Source: Lachnospiraceae bacterium AC2031 (GTDB taxonomy: Bacteria; Bacillota; Clostridia; Lachnospirales; Lachnospiraceae). From it: a stretch of 64,000 nt of DNA. The notes under the pieces are model-generated. The model searched no databases, was not told the origin of the DNA, and was given only the letters and a program-made list of their open reading frames with translations. Shown piece after piece: positions 26,202-35,622 of this stretch (the stretch's first letter is position 1; the number at the start of each line of letters is the position of its first letter). Position numbers and translations under genes: made by a program. The stretch is from assembly GCA_000687975.1 (NCBI GenBank), contig JIAB01000001.1:186001-250000 (forward strand), in the 5' to 3' direction.

Positions 26202-26890
26202 ATCAATCCTTCTTCATTCATACTGTAATAAGTTCCATTTCCTATTATTATATGATCCAGTAGCGGAATATGCATCTCATCGCCCAGAGCTTTGATCTGT
26301 TTGGTTACAGTAACATCTTCTACACTTGGACTTGGATCACCGGACGGGTGATTATGTATTATTACAATATTTGCAGCATCTGCTCTCAGGGCTTCTTTAA
26401 AAAGCTCTCTTGTCGAAAGAATACACCTATCAATACTACCTTCTGAAAGCAAAACCTTCTTTATAATGTTATTAGATGTAGTATTAAATAGAGCATACAC
26501 TCTCTCCTTTGTCTGATACCTAACCTCTTCCATAAAGAAATCAGCAACAGAACTTGGAGAATTAAGTGAAAGAGCTTTTTCAGTCCTTTCAGATGCGATT
26601 CTTTTAGATATTTCAGTTAGGGCAATTATCTGACTTGCCTTAACCTTTCCTACTCCAGGGATCTGAATCAGGTCATTAAAATATCTGTAATTTAATCCTG
26701 AAAGCCCCTTATATATAGGATGATCATTAAGTATGATCTGCGAAAGCTCTATAACACTTTGTTCACTACTTCCCGTACGAAGAATTATAGCTAAGAGTTC
26801 CGCGTCAGACAAAACATAAGGACCATGAATTAGCAGCTTTTCTACTGGTTTTTCATGTTCTGCCATATCTTTGATTTTGTTTTTATTCAT
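26198..26890 (-). CDS. radC: RadC-family JAB1/MPN domain protein
   Basis: A 230-residue protein. Residues 20-95 hold a helix-hairpin-helix part (LSDAELLAIILRTG, IPGVGKVKASQI). The JAMM-type metalloprotease motif is HNHPSGDPSPSVED, with H179, H181, S189 and D192. RadC's role is still uncertain despite the old DNA repair label. I chose ATG at 26890; a TTG four codons earlier would start inside a hairpin. No good Shine-Dalgarno sequence is seen except GGTG, which lies in that hairpin. It ends with a 4-nt overlap into mreC. Confidence 0.88.
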   Translation of the reverse strand: MNKNKIKDMAEHEKPVEKLLIHGPYVLSDAELLAIILRTGSSEQSVIELSQIILNDHPIYKGLSGLNYRYFNDLIQIPGVGKVKASQIIALTEISKRIASERTEKALSLNSPSSVADFFMEEVRYQTKERVYALFNTTSNNIIKKVLLSEGSIDRCILSTRELFKEALRADAANIVIIHNHPSGDPSPSVEDVTVTKQIKALGDEMHIPLLDHIIIGNGTYYSMNEEGLI

Positions 26891-26896
26891 ATATAA

Positions 26897-26924
26897 CACC
26901 AATAGTCAGGGGACTTTCTTGGTG
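26897..26924 (-). promoter_or_regulatory. Hairpin covering the radC ribosome binding region
   Basis: CACCAA/TTGGTG arms (26897-26902 with 26919-26924) enclose a second AGTC/GACT stem. There is no T tract, so it is not a terminator. The only SD-like bases before radC (GGTG) lie in the 3' arm, so the structure could lower translation of radC or stabilise the downstream mre message. Confidence 0.4.
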
Positions 26925-26941
26925 AATGAACAACGCTTATG

Positions 26942-28261
26942 TTAACATATAGCAGGTATTTTAGAAAGGTTTTTTTCTACTATTTTCTGGAGGGACATCA
27001 TAATACCAAACTTTGCATGCTGGTATGTAAGTCCTCCCTGGAAATACACTGCATAAGGTTCTTTAATAGGCGCATCTGCTGATAATTCTATAGATGCACC
27101 AGAGATAAATGCACCTGCCGCCATGATTACATCCGAATCATAACCAGGCATAGCCCAAGGTACAGGCTTTACATAGCTGTCTACTGGAGCAGCTGCCTGA
27201 ATACCTTCGCAGAAAGCTTCAATAAGTTCAGGACTTCCAAGAGTTACAGCCTCAATTATATCGTAACGTTCCTCAGTAGAATCAGGAATAGCTGTAAAGC
27301 CAAGGCCTTCATATACATTTGCAGCAAAGATTGCACCCTTTAAAGCAGAAGCTGTAACTGTTGGTGCAAGGAAAAGCCCTTGCGCAAACTGAGCTGTAAG
27401 ACCAAGTGATGCTCCAACTTCCTTCTCAATTCCAGGAGTGATAAGTCTGGCCGCACAGTTTTCAATACATTCCTTAGTTCCGCAGATATATCCACCTATA
27501 GGAGCAAGACCACCACCAATATTCTTAATCAGGGAACCAACAACCATGTCAGCCCCTACATCAGAAGGCTCTGTAGTCTCAACAAACTCACCATAGCAAT
27601 TATCTACCATAACAAGTATATGTTTTCCTGTCTCTTCCTCTATCTTTCTGATAAAGCTTATAGCGTCACCAATCTGTTCTACAGAAAGAGAAGGTCTTGT
27701 ATCATAACCCTTAGATCTCTGAATCTCAATCAGCCTAGTTTTATCATTTATTGCCCTCTTAATGCCATCATAATCCCAGGAGCCATCAGGAAGTAGACCA
27801 ACCTCCGAATATGTAATACCAAACTCAACAAGACTTCCCTTTTCAGGTCTTATACCTATAACTCCCTGAAGTGTGTCATATACAGGTCCTGCTATAGAGA
27901 GTATCTCATCTCCAGGGCGAAGATTTCCAGCCAGAGCTATAGTAAGCGCATGGGTTCCGCAGGTAATCTGCTGACGAACCAACGCATCTTCAGTATGAAA
28001 AATCTCTGCATAAATCTTTTCCAGAGTATCTCTACCACTATCATTATATCCATAGCCAGTGGTTCCCTTAAGATGTTCCTCGGCGAGACGACATTTGGCC
28101 ATAGCCTGCTGAACCTTGATCTGATTTATCTCAGCTATCTTATCAATCTTTGCGAATCTATCAACAAGTTTTTCTTCAATATTAGCACAGTAATCATAAA
28201 CATCCTCTGCGATTCCTGTACTTAGATAATATTCTTTTAAATTCTTTGCTATATCACTCAT
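26942..28261 (-). CDS. Aluminium-resistance family PLP-dependent protein (methionine gamma-lyase-like)
   Basis: A 439-residue PLP enzyme of the fold-type I class, Alum_res family (PF06838; YnbB in B. subtilis). Recognised segments are GTTGYGYNDSGRDTLE (66-81), GTHALTIALAGNLRPGDE (102-119), the cofactor-binding Asp in VMVDNCYGEF (D220) and the probable PLP lysine K246 in GSLIKNIGGG. Members resemble cystathionine/methionine gamma-lyases, but the reaction is not established; the name derives from an early resistance observation. It follows miaA by 13 nt, as in B. subtilis (ynbB near miaA-hfq), though no hfq is seen here. Confidence 0.87.
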   Translation of the reverse strand: MSDIAKNLKEYYLSTGIAEDVYDYCANIEEKLVDRFAKIDKIAEINQIKVQQAMAKCRLAEEHLKGTTGYGYNDSGRDTLEKIYAEIFHTEDALVRQQITCGTHALTIALAGNLRPGDEILSIAGPVYDTLQGVIGIRPEKGSLVEFGITYSEVGLLPDGSWDYDGIKRAINDKTRLIEIQRSKGYDTRPSLSVEQIGDAISFIRKIEEETGKHILVMVDNCYGEFVETTEPSDVGADMVVGSLIKNIGGGLAPIGGYICGTKECIENCAARLITPGIEKEVGASLGLTAQFAQGLFLAPTVTASALKGAIFAANVYEGLGFTAIPDSTEERYDIIEAVTLGSPELIEAFCEGIQAAAPVDSYVKPVPWAMPGYDSDVIMAAGAFISGASIELSADAPIKEPYAVYFQGGLTYQHAKFGIMMSLQKIVEKNLSKIPAIC

Positions 28262-28274
28262 TTTTTCACCATTT

Positions 28275-29282
28275 CTATATTGTTTTCATTATATATTCAA
28301 GGATATTCTCGTCCGTTTCCACCGGTTCTAAGGTATATCCTTCTGAGAACACATCTCTATCCAGCCAGATTACATCCTTTTCTCTTCTGAACCATGTCAT
28401 CTGTCTCTTAGCAAAATGTCTTGTATTAAGCTTAATCTGTTCGAAAGCATCCTCAAGAATTTGTTCAGCAATATCTCTATCTGGCTTTTCCTCGTCAATC
28501 CTGTCGAGAGCACTATAAAGTTCTTTATATCCTATGGCTTGCATGGAATTCATATCCATAGTACAGCCAGACGCTCTAAGATTCATAACTTCTTCAAGAA
28601 GGCCAGCTTCTTTCATAAGATCAACCCTCTTATTTATTCTGCTATATAACCTTTCTCTATTCATAGAAAGAACAAAGTAAGACGAATCATATACAGATTC
28701 TTTTACTCTCTCCTCAGCATTATGTTCAGAGATTGGCCTTCCATGAATATGATAATACTCAAGTGCTCTTATAACCTTTCGGTGATTATTCTTATGAATC
28801 ACCTGAGTTGATGCAGGATCAACATCCTTTAACTTTTCATAAAGTGAATCTATATCTCCAGTTTTTTCCAGATACTCTTCAAGTTCATGTCTATAAGAAT
28901 GGTCATTTTCCGAAGACTCTTCATCACTGAAATTAACATCATAAAGCAAAGCCTGAATATAAAAACCTGTTCCACCAGCAACTATAGGAATATGCCCCCT
29001 GGCTGTTATCTCATCAACAAGACGTTTTGCTTTCGTCTGAAAAACTGTAACGTCAAATGGAAATGAAGGATCATAACAATCTATAAGATGATGTGGAACC
29101 CCTTGCATCTCTTCCTTAGTTATCTTCGCACTTCCAATATCAAGACCTTTATATACCTGGATACTATCAGCAGAGATAATCTCTCCATTTATCCTTTTAG
29201 CAAGATTTATGGAGAGATCCGTCTTTCCTACAGCAGTAGGTCCTGTAAGCACTATTAATTTTTTCTTTTTATTATCTTCCAT
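28275..29282 (-). CDS. miaA: tRNA dimethylallyltransferase
   Basis: A 335-residue enzyme that transfers the dimethylallyl group to N6 of adenine 37 in tRNAs reading UNN codons. The P-loop GPTAVGKT is at 14-21, followed by GEIISADSIQVYKGLDIGSAK (34-54), VPHHLIDCYDP, IVAGGTGFYIQALLYD (about 100-115) and the C-terminal RHFAKRQMTWFRRE. The length is typical. The product is the substrate of MiaB, encoded three genes upstream in the same series; the tRNA-Leu(CAA) found in this window is among the likely targets. Confidence 0.95.
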   Translation of the reverse strand: MEDNKKKKLIVLTGPTAVGKTDLSINLAKRINGEIISADSIQVYKGLDIGSAKITKEEMQGVPHHLIDCYDPSFPFDVTVFQTKAKRLVDEITARGHIPIVAGGTGFYIQALLYDVNFSDEESSENDHSYRHELEEYLEKTGDIDSLYEKLKDVDPASTQVIHKNNHRKVIRALEYYHIHGRPISEHNAEERVKESVYDSSYFVLSMNRERLYSRINKRVDLMKEAGLLEEVMNLRASGCTMDMNSMQAIGYKELYSALDRIDEEKPDRDIAEQILEDAFEQIKLNTRHFAKRQMTWFRREKDVIWLDRDVFSEGYTLEPVETDENILEYIMKTI

Positions 29283-29306
29283 TAATGAATAATGTATATC
29301 CTATAT

Positions 29307-31391
29307 TTAATCAACAATTCGTTTAAACTTTTTATCAATATCCTGTTTTGTCATCTTTATCAGAGTTGGTCTTCCGTGAGGACAAGTATAAGGATCCTTA
29401 AGCTTCATAAGTTTCTCAATAAGATCACGGACTTCAAATTCAGAAATCTCCTGATTACCTTTTATCGCAGCCTTGCATCCCATAGTAGCAAGCTTTCTAA
29501 CAAAGATATCCTCTGTTACCTCCTTAACTCCATCCGAAAGATAAGAGATAAGTTCATTAAAGACTTCTCTTCCATCAAGACCAATAAGATTAGCTGGCAT
29601 AGCAGAAAGTTTAACTTCATTACCACCAAACTCTTCTATCTCAAAACCAAATGTTTTTAAATAATCAACATTTTCAAGAACAGCCTGTTTTTCAGCGTTA
29701 GTAAGAGTCACAACTTCTGGAGGATACATAGTTTGGCTATGTATTTTTCTTTCTTTAAACTCAGCAAGAAAGGTTTCATAATTTACCTTTTCATGAGCAG
29801 CATGCTGATCCATAAGATAGATAGCACCATCATATTCAGTAATCCAATATGTTTTAAACACCTGACCTATGATCTTATGATGTCCCTTAGCTTCTTCTGA
29901 AAGAAATCTAGTTTCAGAAAGCTCCTGCTGTTCATAAGAAACCTTAGGTTCTTTTTCTTTAGATTCTTTATCCTTACTTACAGTATTCAGACTTTCAAGA
30001 TAGTCCTTTGGAAGAAGACTTTCTAAGATAGAAAAGCTACCCTTAGCAGTGCTATTTGAAGAAGAATCTCTAGTAAACGAACTGGTATGAGAATCTCTTA
30101 CTTCATCTTTAAACTCAGGCTTCTTATATTCGTGAGATTCAAACTCCTGTTTCTTAGGTACTTCCTTAACAGGATTCTCAGCAATATATGATTCTTCTGT
30201 TTTATTTTCCTCAACCTTAGAAGCTTCCATATTGGTATATTCAAACTTGGACTCGTCTATATTTGTAGATTCAAGCTTTGCATCTTCTTCATTTCGAGTT
30301 TCAAGCTTAGATTCTTCTACTTTGGCTGGAGCCACATAAGTTTGAGTATCTTTAATCTTAGAAAAATCAGGACGAGCTATATAATCTTTCTCAGATTCAG
30401 GAATCATTTCCTTATCAGTAAGTGCATCCTTAACAGCATGAAATACCGCATGGAAAAGAGCCTTTTCATCATCAAATCTAAATTCACGCTTTGCTGGATG
30501 AACATTTACATCAACCATGTAAGGTGGAAGCTCAATAAATAATGCGGTATAAGGAAACTTATGCTGCATAATATGAGTCTTATATGCTTCCTCAATAGCT
30601 CTATTAACTACCGGACTCTTTATAAATCTGCTATTAACAAAGTAATTCTCAAAACCTCTGTTTCCTTTAGAAAGAAATGGCTTTCCAATATATCCGCCAA
30701 TCTTGATATTCTCATCTTCATAATTAACATCAAGAAGAGCTCTGGCAATCTCCTTACCATATAGAGAATATATAGTCTCACGAAGTCTGCCATCTCCCTG
30801 AGTATCAATAATAGTCTTTCCACCAGATATAAGCTTAATCGCAACATCAGGATTAGAAAGAGCTATATGAGTCATCATATCATTTATATACGAGCCCTCT
30901 GTCATGTTGGTCTTCAGGAATTTAAGTCTGGCAGGAGTATTGAAGAATATTTCTCGAGAAATAATTGTTGTTCCATCAGGAGCACCAATACTTGTCATCT
31001 CCAGTTCCTTACCACCTTCAATAACATATCTTGTTCCTGTTAATGATTCATGAGTCTTTGTTATCATTTCAACCTTGGATACCGCTGAAATAGTTGATAA
31101 AGCTTCACCTCTAAATCCTAGTGAGGATATAGCAAGAAGATCATCAACATTATCAAGCTTACTAGTTGCATGACTCATAAATGCTTTTCTGACATCAGAT
31201 TCTTCAATACCATCACCGTTATCAGTGACCCTTATCATACTGGTGCCACCATCAGTTATCTCAACTGTGATTCTGGTCGCACCAGCATCGATAGAATTCT
31301 CCACAAGTTCCTTTACGATAGATGCAGGTCGTTCGATAACCTCACCAGCAGCTATCTTATCAATTGTATGTTGATCAAGTACTTTAATCAT
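29307..31391 (-). CDS. mutL: DNA mismatch repair protein MutL
   Basis: A 694-residue GHKL ATPase and latent endonuclease. The N-terminal ATPase has VIERPASIVKELVENSIDAG-type (IVKELVENSIDAG near 27-39), DNGDGIEE and GFRGEAL motifs. The C-terminal nuclease site DQHAAHEKVNYE and the metal-binding CPHGRP show it is the nicking MutL type found in bacteria without MutH. The linker between the domains (about 355-460) is full of Lys, Glu and Ser and contains a degenerate 10-11 residue repeat. It lies 24 nt after mutS and acts with it to repair replication errors. Confidence 0.95.
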   Translation of the reverse strand: MIKVLDQHTIDKIAAGEVIERPASIVKELVENSIDAGATRITVEITDGGTSMIRVTDNGDGIEESDVRKAFMSHATSKLDNVDDLLAISSLGFRGEALSTISAVSKVEMITKTHESLTGTRYVIEGGKELEMTSIGAPDGTTIISREIFFNTPARLKFLKTNMTEGSYINDMMTHIALSNPDVAIKLISGGKTIIDTQGDGRLRETIYSLYGKEIARALLDVNYEDENIKIGGYIGKPFLSKGNRGFENYFVNSRFIKSPVVNRAIEEAYKTHIMQHKFPYTALFIELPPYMVDVNVHPAKREFRFDDEKALFHAVFHAVKDALTDKEMIPESEKDYIARPDFSKIKDTQTYVAPAKVEESKLETRNEEDAKLESTNIDESKFEYTNMEASKVEENKTEESYIAENPVKEVPKKQEFESHEYKKPEFKDEVRDSHTSSFTRDSSSNSTAKGSFSILESLLPKDYLESLNTVSKDKESKEKEPKVSYEQQELSETRFLSEEAKGHHKIIGQVFKTYWITEYDGAIYLMDQHAAHEKVNYETFLAEFKERKIHSQTMYPPEVVTLTNAEKQAVLENVDYLKTFGFEIEEFGGNEVKLSAMPANLIGLDGREVFNELISYLSDGVKEVTEDIFVRKLATMGCKAAIKGNQEISEFEVRDLIEKLMKLKDPYTCPHGRPTLIKMTKQDIDKKFKRIVD

Positions 31392-31415
31392 GTCTTTTAA
31401 CCTTTAAGAAATATA

Positions 31416-34094
31416 TTAATTGAGTCGCTCCTTTAACTCCTGAAGATATAGCAGTGCCTTAACAGGAGTCATGTTATCAAGATCCATATTCTTAAGTTCA
31501 CTTGTTATATTCATTTCCTCTGTAGAAGCAAAGAGAGAAAGCTGTCCAGGAGTATCCTTCTTGCTTTCCTTATGGGAAGTTATTACCTTAATATCTTTTG
31601 CTTTACCTGTGATATCCTCTTCACTAAGTATAGCTGCAATCTCCTTAGCTCTATCAGTTACAACAGATGGAACACCAGCAAGACGTGCAACCTCAATACC
31701 ATAAGATCTGTCGGCACCGCCTCTGATAATCTTTCTAAGGAATACAAGACTGTCACCTTCATGCTGAATAGCTATAGAATAATTATTTACTGATGAGAGC
31801 TTATCCTCAAGATCAGTAAGCTCATGATAATGGGTCGCAAAAAGAGTCTTTGCACCAACCGCATCCTTATCAGCTATATATTCCACAACAGCCCATGCAA
31901 TAGAAAGACCATCAAATGTTGAAGTACCACGGCCTATCTCATCCATGATGATAAGCGAATCCTTTGTAGCATTTCGAAGAATATTGGCAACTTCGCTCAT
32001 TTCCACCATAAATGTAGACTGTCCCTGAGCAAGATCATCACTTGCACCTACTCTTGTAAATATCCTGTCAGATATAGAAATACTTGCACTATCTGCAGGG
32101 ACAAATGAACCAATCTGAGCCATCAACGCTATAAGAGCCGTCTGTCTCATATATGTAGATTTACCAGCCATATTAGGTCCGGTAATTATCATAATCCTGT
32201 TACCCTGTTCATCCAGATAAGTATCATTTGGGATGAAATCAGAATTATTCATTATCTTTTCAATAACCGGATGACGGCCATTCTTTATATCAATAATTCC
32301 ATCATCTGTGATGCCAGGTCTAACATAATTTGCTCTTACTGCAACAACAGATAAAGAAGCAAAAACATCAGCAAGTGCTATGTAATCAGCAGTCTTCTGA
32401 ACTCTGATTATTTCAGCCGATAATTCATCACGAAGCTTTACAAATTCATCATATTCAAGACCATACAGGTTTTCTTCCGCACTAAGAATATCACTGGAAA
32501 GACGAGATAATTCATCTGTAGTAAATCTCTCAGCATTAGAAAGAGTCTGCTTTCTGATAAAGTAATCAGGAACCAGATTCTTGTATGAATTAGTAACCTC
32601 AAAGAAATAACCAAATACACGGTTAAACTTTATTCTAAGGTTCTTTATACCTGTCTTTTCTTTTTCCTTTTCTTCCATCTCAGCAAGGATGGATTTAGCA
32701 TTTAACTTCTTATCTCGATAATCATCAATCACAGGATTATATCCTGATTTAAAGATACCACCTTCTCTAACCGTAATAGGTGCATCCTCATCTATAGCAC
32801 TATCAATAAGAGCATATATATCCTGAAGAGTATCCATCTTTTCATACATCTCATCGAAAAGACGTCCACTAAATTCTTTAAATAGATTCTTTATATCAGG
32901 AAGATACATAAGAGATGTCTTAAAACTAAGAAGGTCTCTTGGGTTAGCAGTCTTCATAGAGATACGAGTCATAAGTCGTTCCATATCATATATAGAACCA
33001 AGATATTCTCTCATCTCATCGCGGTTCATGATTCCGACATTTAGAGACTCGATAGCATCAAGTCTATCCTCAATAAGAGATATATCCATAAGAGGTGCTT
33101 CAATAAAGCTTCGTAGCTTACGAGCTCCCATAGCAGTCTTTGTCTTATCAAGAACCCAAAGAAGTGAGCCATATCTCATACCATCACGCATAGTCTCAGT
33201 AAGTTCAAGATTACGCTTGGTTGATGAATCTATGATCATGAAATTATCAGCAAAATATAATCTCAGGTGGTTAATCTGTCCAAGAGAACTCATCTGTGTA
33301 TCATAAAGATAAGTAATAAGTGCTCCTGAAGAACAAACAATCTCAGGATAATCCTTAAGACCAAGTCCTTCCACACCTTGAACATTAAACTGACTTTCAA
33401 GAATAGTTTTTGATGCTTCGAATTGATATTTTTTCTCCGCAACCTTGCTCTCTGTTATGCCCATTTTGTCGAGCAAATCATTGTAGGTTAACATAACTTT
33501 TTTATCGTTAACCCATCCTGCATTATCACTTACAATTATCTCTTTAGGCTGATATCTAACAATCTCATCAATGATTTTTGAAGGGGTATTCAGACTTGTA
33601 CAATCAAATTCTCCAGTTGAAATATCAGATACAGATAATCCATAAACTGTACCTCCCTGTTTTTCAGCACGAGGAAGTTCTGATATGCACATGATATACT
33701 TGTTCTTATCGTCTGTAAGACTACCCTCTCCCATACTGGTACCAGGAGTTACAATACGAATAACCTTACGTTCAACAAGCCCCTTAGCAAGTTTAGGATC
33801 CTGAACCTGTTCACAGATGGCAACCTTATGACCATTCTCAATAAGCTTACCAATATAAACTTCTGCAGCATGATAAGGGATTCCACACATTGGAGCCCTC
33901 TCTTCCATACCACAGTCTTTACCTGTTAGAGTTAATTCAAGTTCTCTTGAAACATTTTCTGCATCCTCAAAAAACATTTCATAAAAATCACCCAGCCTAT
34001 AAAAAAGTATAGAGTCTGGGTTTTCATCCTTTGTAGCAAGATAATGCTGCATCATAGGAGATAATTTAGTTCTATCAATAGTGCTTGAATCCAT
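31416..34094 (-). CDS. mutS: DNA mismatch repair protein MutS
   Basis: An 892-residue mismatch sensor. The N-terminal mismatch-binding domain has the F-x-E motif region (LFYRLGDFYEMFFEDA, about residues 30-45, the FYE type). The ATPase has the P-loop GPNMAGKSTYMRQ (about 622) and Walker B DEIGRGTSTFDG (about 700), and TLFATHYHELTDLE follows. I chose ATG at 34094 (MDSSTIDRTK): AAGGA stands 7 nt upstream, while the earlier ATG would overlap miaB by 41 nt. It is 22 nt after miaB and 24 nt before mutL. Confidence 0.95.
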   Translation of the reverse strand: MDSSTIDRTKLSPMMQHYLATKDENPDSILFYRLGDFYEMFFEDAENVSRELELTLTGKDCGMEERAPMCGIPYHAAEVYIGKLIENGHKVAICEQVQDPKLAKGLVERKVIRIVTPGTSMGEGSLTDDKNKYIMCISELPRAEKQGGTVYGLSVSDISTGEFDCTSLNTPSKIIDEIVRYQPKEIIVSDNAGWVNDKKVMLTYNDLLDKMGITESKVAEKKYQFEASKTILESQFNVQGVEGLGLKDYPEIVCSSGALITYLYDTQMSSLGQINHLRLYFADNFMIIDSSTKRNLELTETMRDGMRYGSLLWVLDKTKTAMGARKLRSFIEAPLMDISLIEDRLDAIESLNVGIMNRDEMREYLGSIYDMERLMTRISMKTANPRDLLSFKTSLMYLPDIKNLFKEFSGRLFDEMYEKMDTLQDIYALIDSAIDEDAPITVREGGIFKSGYNPVIDDYRDKKLNAKSILAEMEEKEKEKTGIKNLRIKFNRVFGYFFEVTNSYKNLVPDYFIRKQTLSNAERFTTDELSRLSSDILSAEENLYGLEYDEFVKLRDELSAEIIRVQKTADYIALADVFASLSVVAVRANYVRPGITDDGIIDIKNGRHPVIEKIMNNSDFIPNDTYLDEQGNRIMIITGPNMAGKSTYMRQTALIALMAQIGSFVPADSASISISDRIFTRVGASDDLAQGQSTFMVEMSEVANILRNATKDSLIIMDEIGRGTSTFDGLSIAWAVVEYIADKDAVGAKTLFATHYHELTDLEDKLSSVNNYSIAIQHEGDSLVFLRKIIRGGADRSYGIEVARLAGVPSVVTDRAKEIAAILSEEDITGKAKDIKVITSHKESKKDTPGQLSLFASTEEMNITSELKNMDLDNMTPVKALLYLQELKERLN

Positions 34095-34116
34095 TAGTAA
34101 GTCCTTAATCTTAGAT

Positions 34117-35598
34117 TTATAATGAGTGTCCCAGGTAATAGAAGCCTTTAGCCTCATCTAGTTTTACATCAATAAATGTTCCAACCAGTTCTGGTTCTCC
34201 TGGGAAGTGAACCAATATATTATTATCCATACGGCCTGTAACATATCCATCCATATGGTCATTTACACTTTCAACTAATACATTTTTAACCTGACCTTCA
34301 AAACGACTGGAAGCTTCAGCAGATACTTTTCTTACTTCCTCAAGAACCCTCTCAAAGTTCTTATCTACTACTTCTGGAGGAAGCTGTTCCATCTTAGCAG
34401 CTGGGGTTCCAGATCTTATAGAATAAATAAATGTAAAGGCCTGATCATACTTTGCATATCTTATAACATCTAATGTATCTTCAATATCCTCTTCAGTTTC
34501 ACCAGGGAATCCAACCATAATATCAGTTGTAAGTGATACATCAGGAAGTTTAGCTCTAATCTTATCTACAAGAGCAAGATAATCTTCTTTTGTATATCTA
34601 CGATTCATAGCTTTAAGAATTCTAGATGAACCAGCCTGAACAGGAAGATGTATATGTCTTGCAATCTTTGGATTTTCAGCAATAACATCCAGAAGTTTAT
34701 CAGACAGATCCTTTGGATGACTGGTCATAAAACGAATTCTTTTAAGTCCTTCAATCTTTGCCACATCATTAAGAAGATCAGGAAAATCATAATCAGGATT
34801 TTCTTTTATTATATCGCTTTCATCAAGGAAATTAATTCCATATGAATTAACATTCTGACCAAGAAGCATTATCTCAACACAGCCATCATCAACTAGTCTA
34901 TTAACCTCTGAAAGGATATCCTCTGGTGTTCTGCTTCTTTCTCTACCTCTAACATACGGAACAATACAATAAGTACAGAAGTTATTACACCCATACATAA
35001 TATTTACACCAGACTTGAAACTGTACTTTCTCTTTTCTGGAAGATTTTCCACATGAGTCTCTGGAACATCAAGTACTTCGACAACTGTTTTCTTATCTGT
35101 TTCTGTAAGCTTATAGAACAGAAGTTCAGCAAGTTTATAGAAATTAAATGTTCCAAAGATAAGATCTACAAAGCTGTAACTGGACTTTATATAATCTACA
35201 ACGCTCTGCTGCTGCATCATACAGCCACAGATACCAATAAGCATGTTCTTATTAGATTCTTTTCTCTTCTTAAGAGAGCCAAGATGTCCATAAAGCTTTT
35301 GATTAGCATTTTCTCTTACTGTGCAAGTATTAAATATAATAAAATCTGCTTCTTTCTCTGTATCAACCTCTTCAAATCCGATACGAGAAAGAATACCTAT
35401 CAGTTTTTCAGAATCATGGGCATTCATCTGACAGCCAAAGGTCTCAACATGAAAAGTTGGACGATGTCCATCTGTAATTATCATTTCTTCTATAAGATCA
35501 TGACATCTGTCCATAAAGAACTCCTGACGAGCAGGTTCTACTAATGGTGCAGACTGTATAATATCCTGATTCAATATATGTGTATCTTTAATATCCAT
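34117..35598 (-). CDS. miaB: tRNA-i6A37 methylthiotransferase MiaB
   Basis: A 493-residue radical SAM enzyme that adds a methylthio group to i6A37 of tRNA. The order is an N-terminal UPF0004 domain (ETFGCQMNAHDSEK, with cysteines for the auxiliary cluster), the radical SAM motif CNNFCTYCIVPYVRGRERSR and a C-terminal TRAM domain (about 425-490). The start is ATG at 35598 (MDIKD) with AAAGGA 7 nt upstream; a TTG six codons earlier is less likely. It belongs with miaA in the same modification pathway. The paralogue MtaB is encoded at the other end of the window. Confidence 0.94.
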   Translation of the reverse strand: MDIKDTHILNQDIIQSAPLVEPARQEFFMDRCHDLIEEMIITDGHRPTFHVETFGCQMNAHDSEKLIGILSRIGFEEVDTEKEADFIIFNTCTVRENANQKLYGHLGSLKKRKESNKNMLIGICGCMMQQQSVVDYIKSSYSFVDLIFGTFNFYKLAELLFYKLTETDKKTVVEVLDVPETHVENLPEKRKYSFKSGVNIMYGCNNFCTYCIVPYVRGRERSRTPEDILSEVNRLVDDGCVEIMLLGQNVNSYGINFLDESDIIKENPDYDFPDLLNDVAKIEGLKRIRFMTSHPKDLSDKLLDVIAENPKIARHIHLPVQAGSSRILKAMNRRYTKEDYLALVDKIRAKLPDVSLTTDIMVGFPGETEEDIEDTLDVIRYAKYDQAFTFIYSIRSGTPAAKMEQLPPEVVDKNFERVLEEVRKVSAEASSRFEGQVKNVLVESVNDHMDGYVTGRMDNNILVHFPGEPELVGTFIDVKLDEAKGFYYLGHSL

Positions 35599-35622
35599 CA
35601 ATTTTTCCTTTAACAAATTATT

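Noticed and set aside
26897-26924. Terminator between the aluminium-resistance family gene and radC
   Set aside because: No T run follows the stem on the minus strand.
30200-30335. Possible CRISPR-like or intergenic repeats
   Set aside because: The repeats are degenerate at DNA level and lie in frame in the MutL linker; no spacers or cas genes.
34095-34157. 21-codon N-terminal extension of mutS
   Set aside because: It would overlap miaB and lacks a ribosome binding site; AAGGA supports MDSST as the start.
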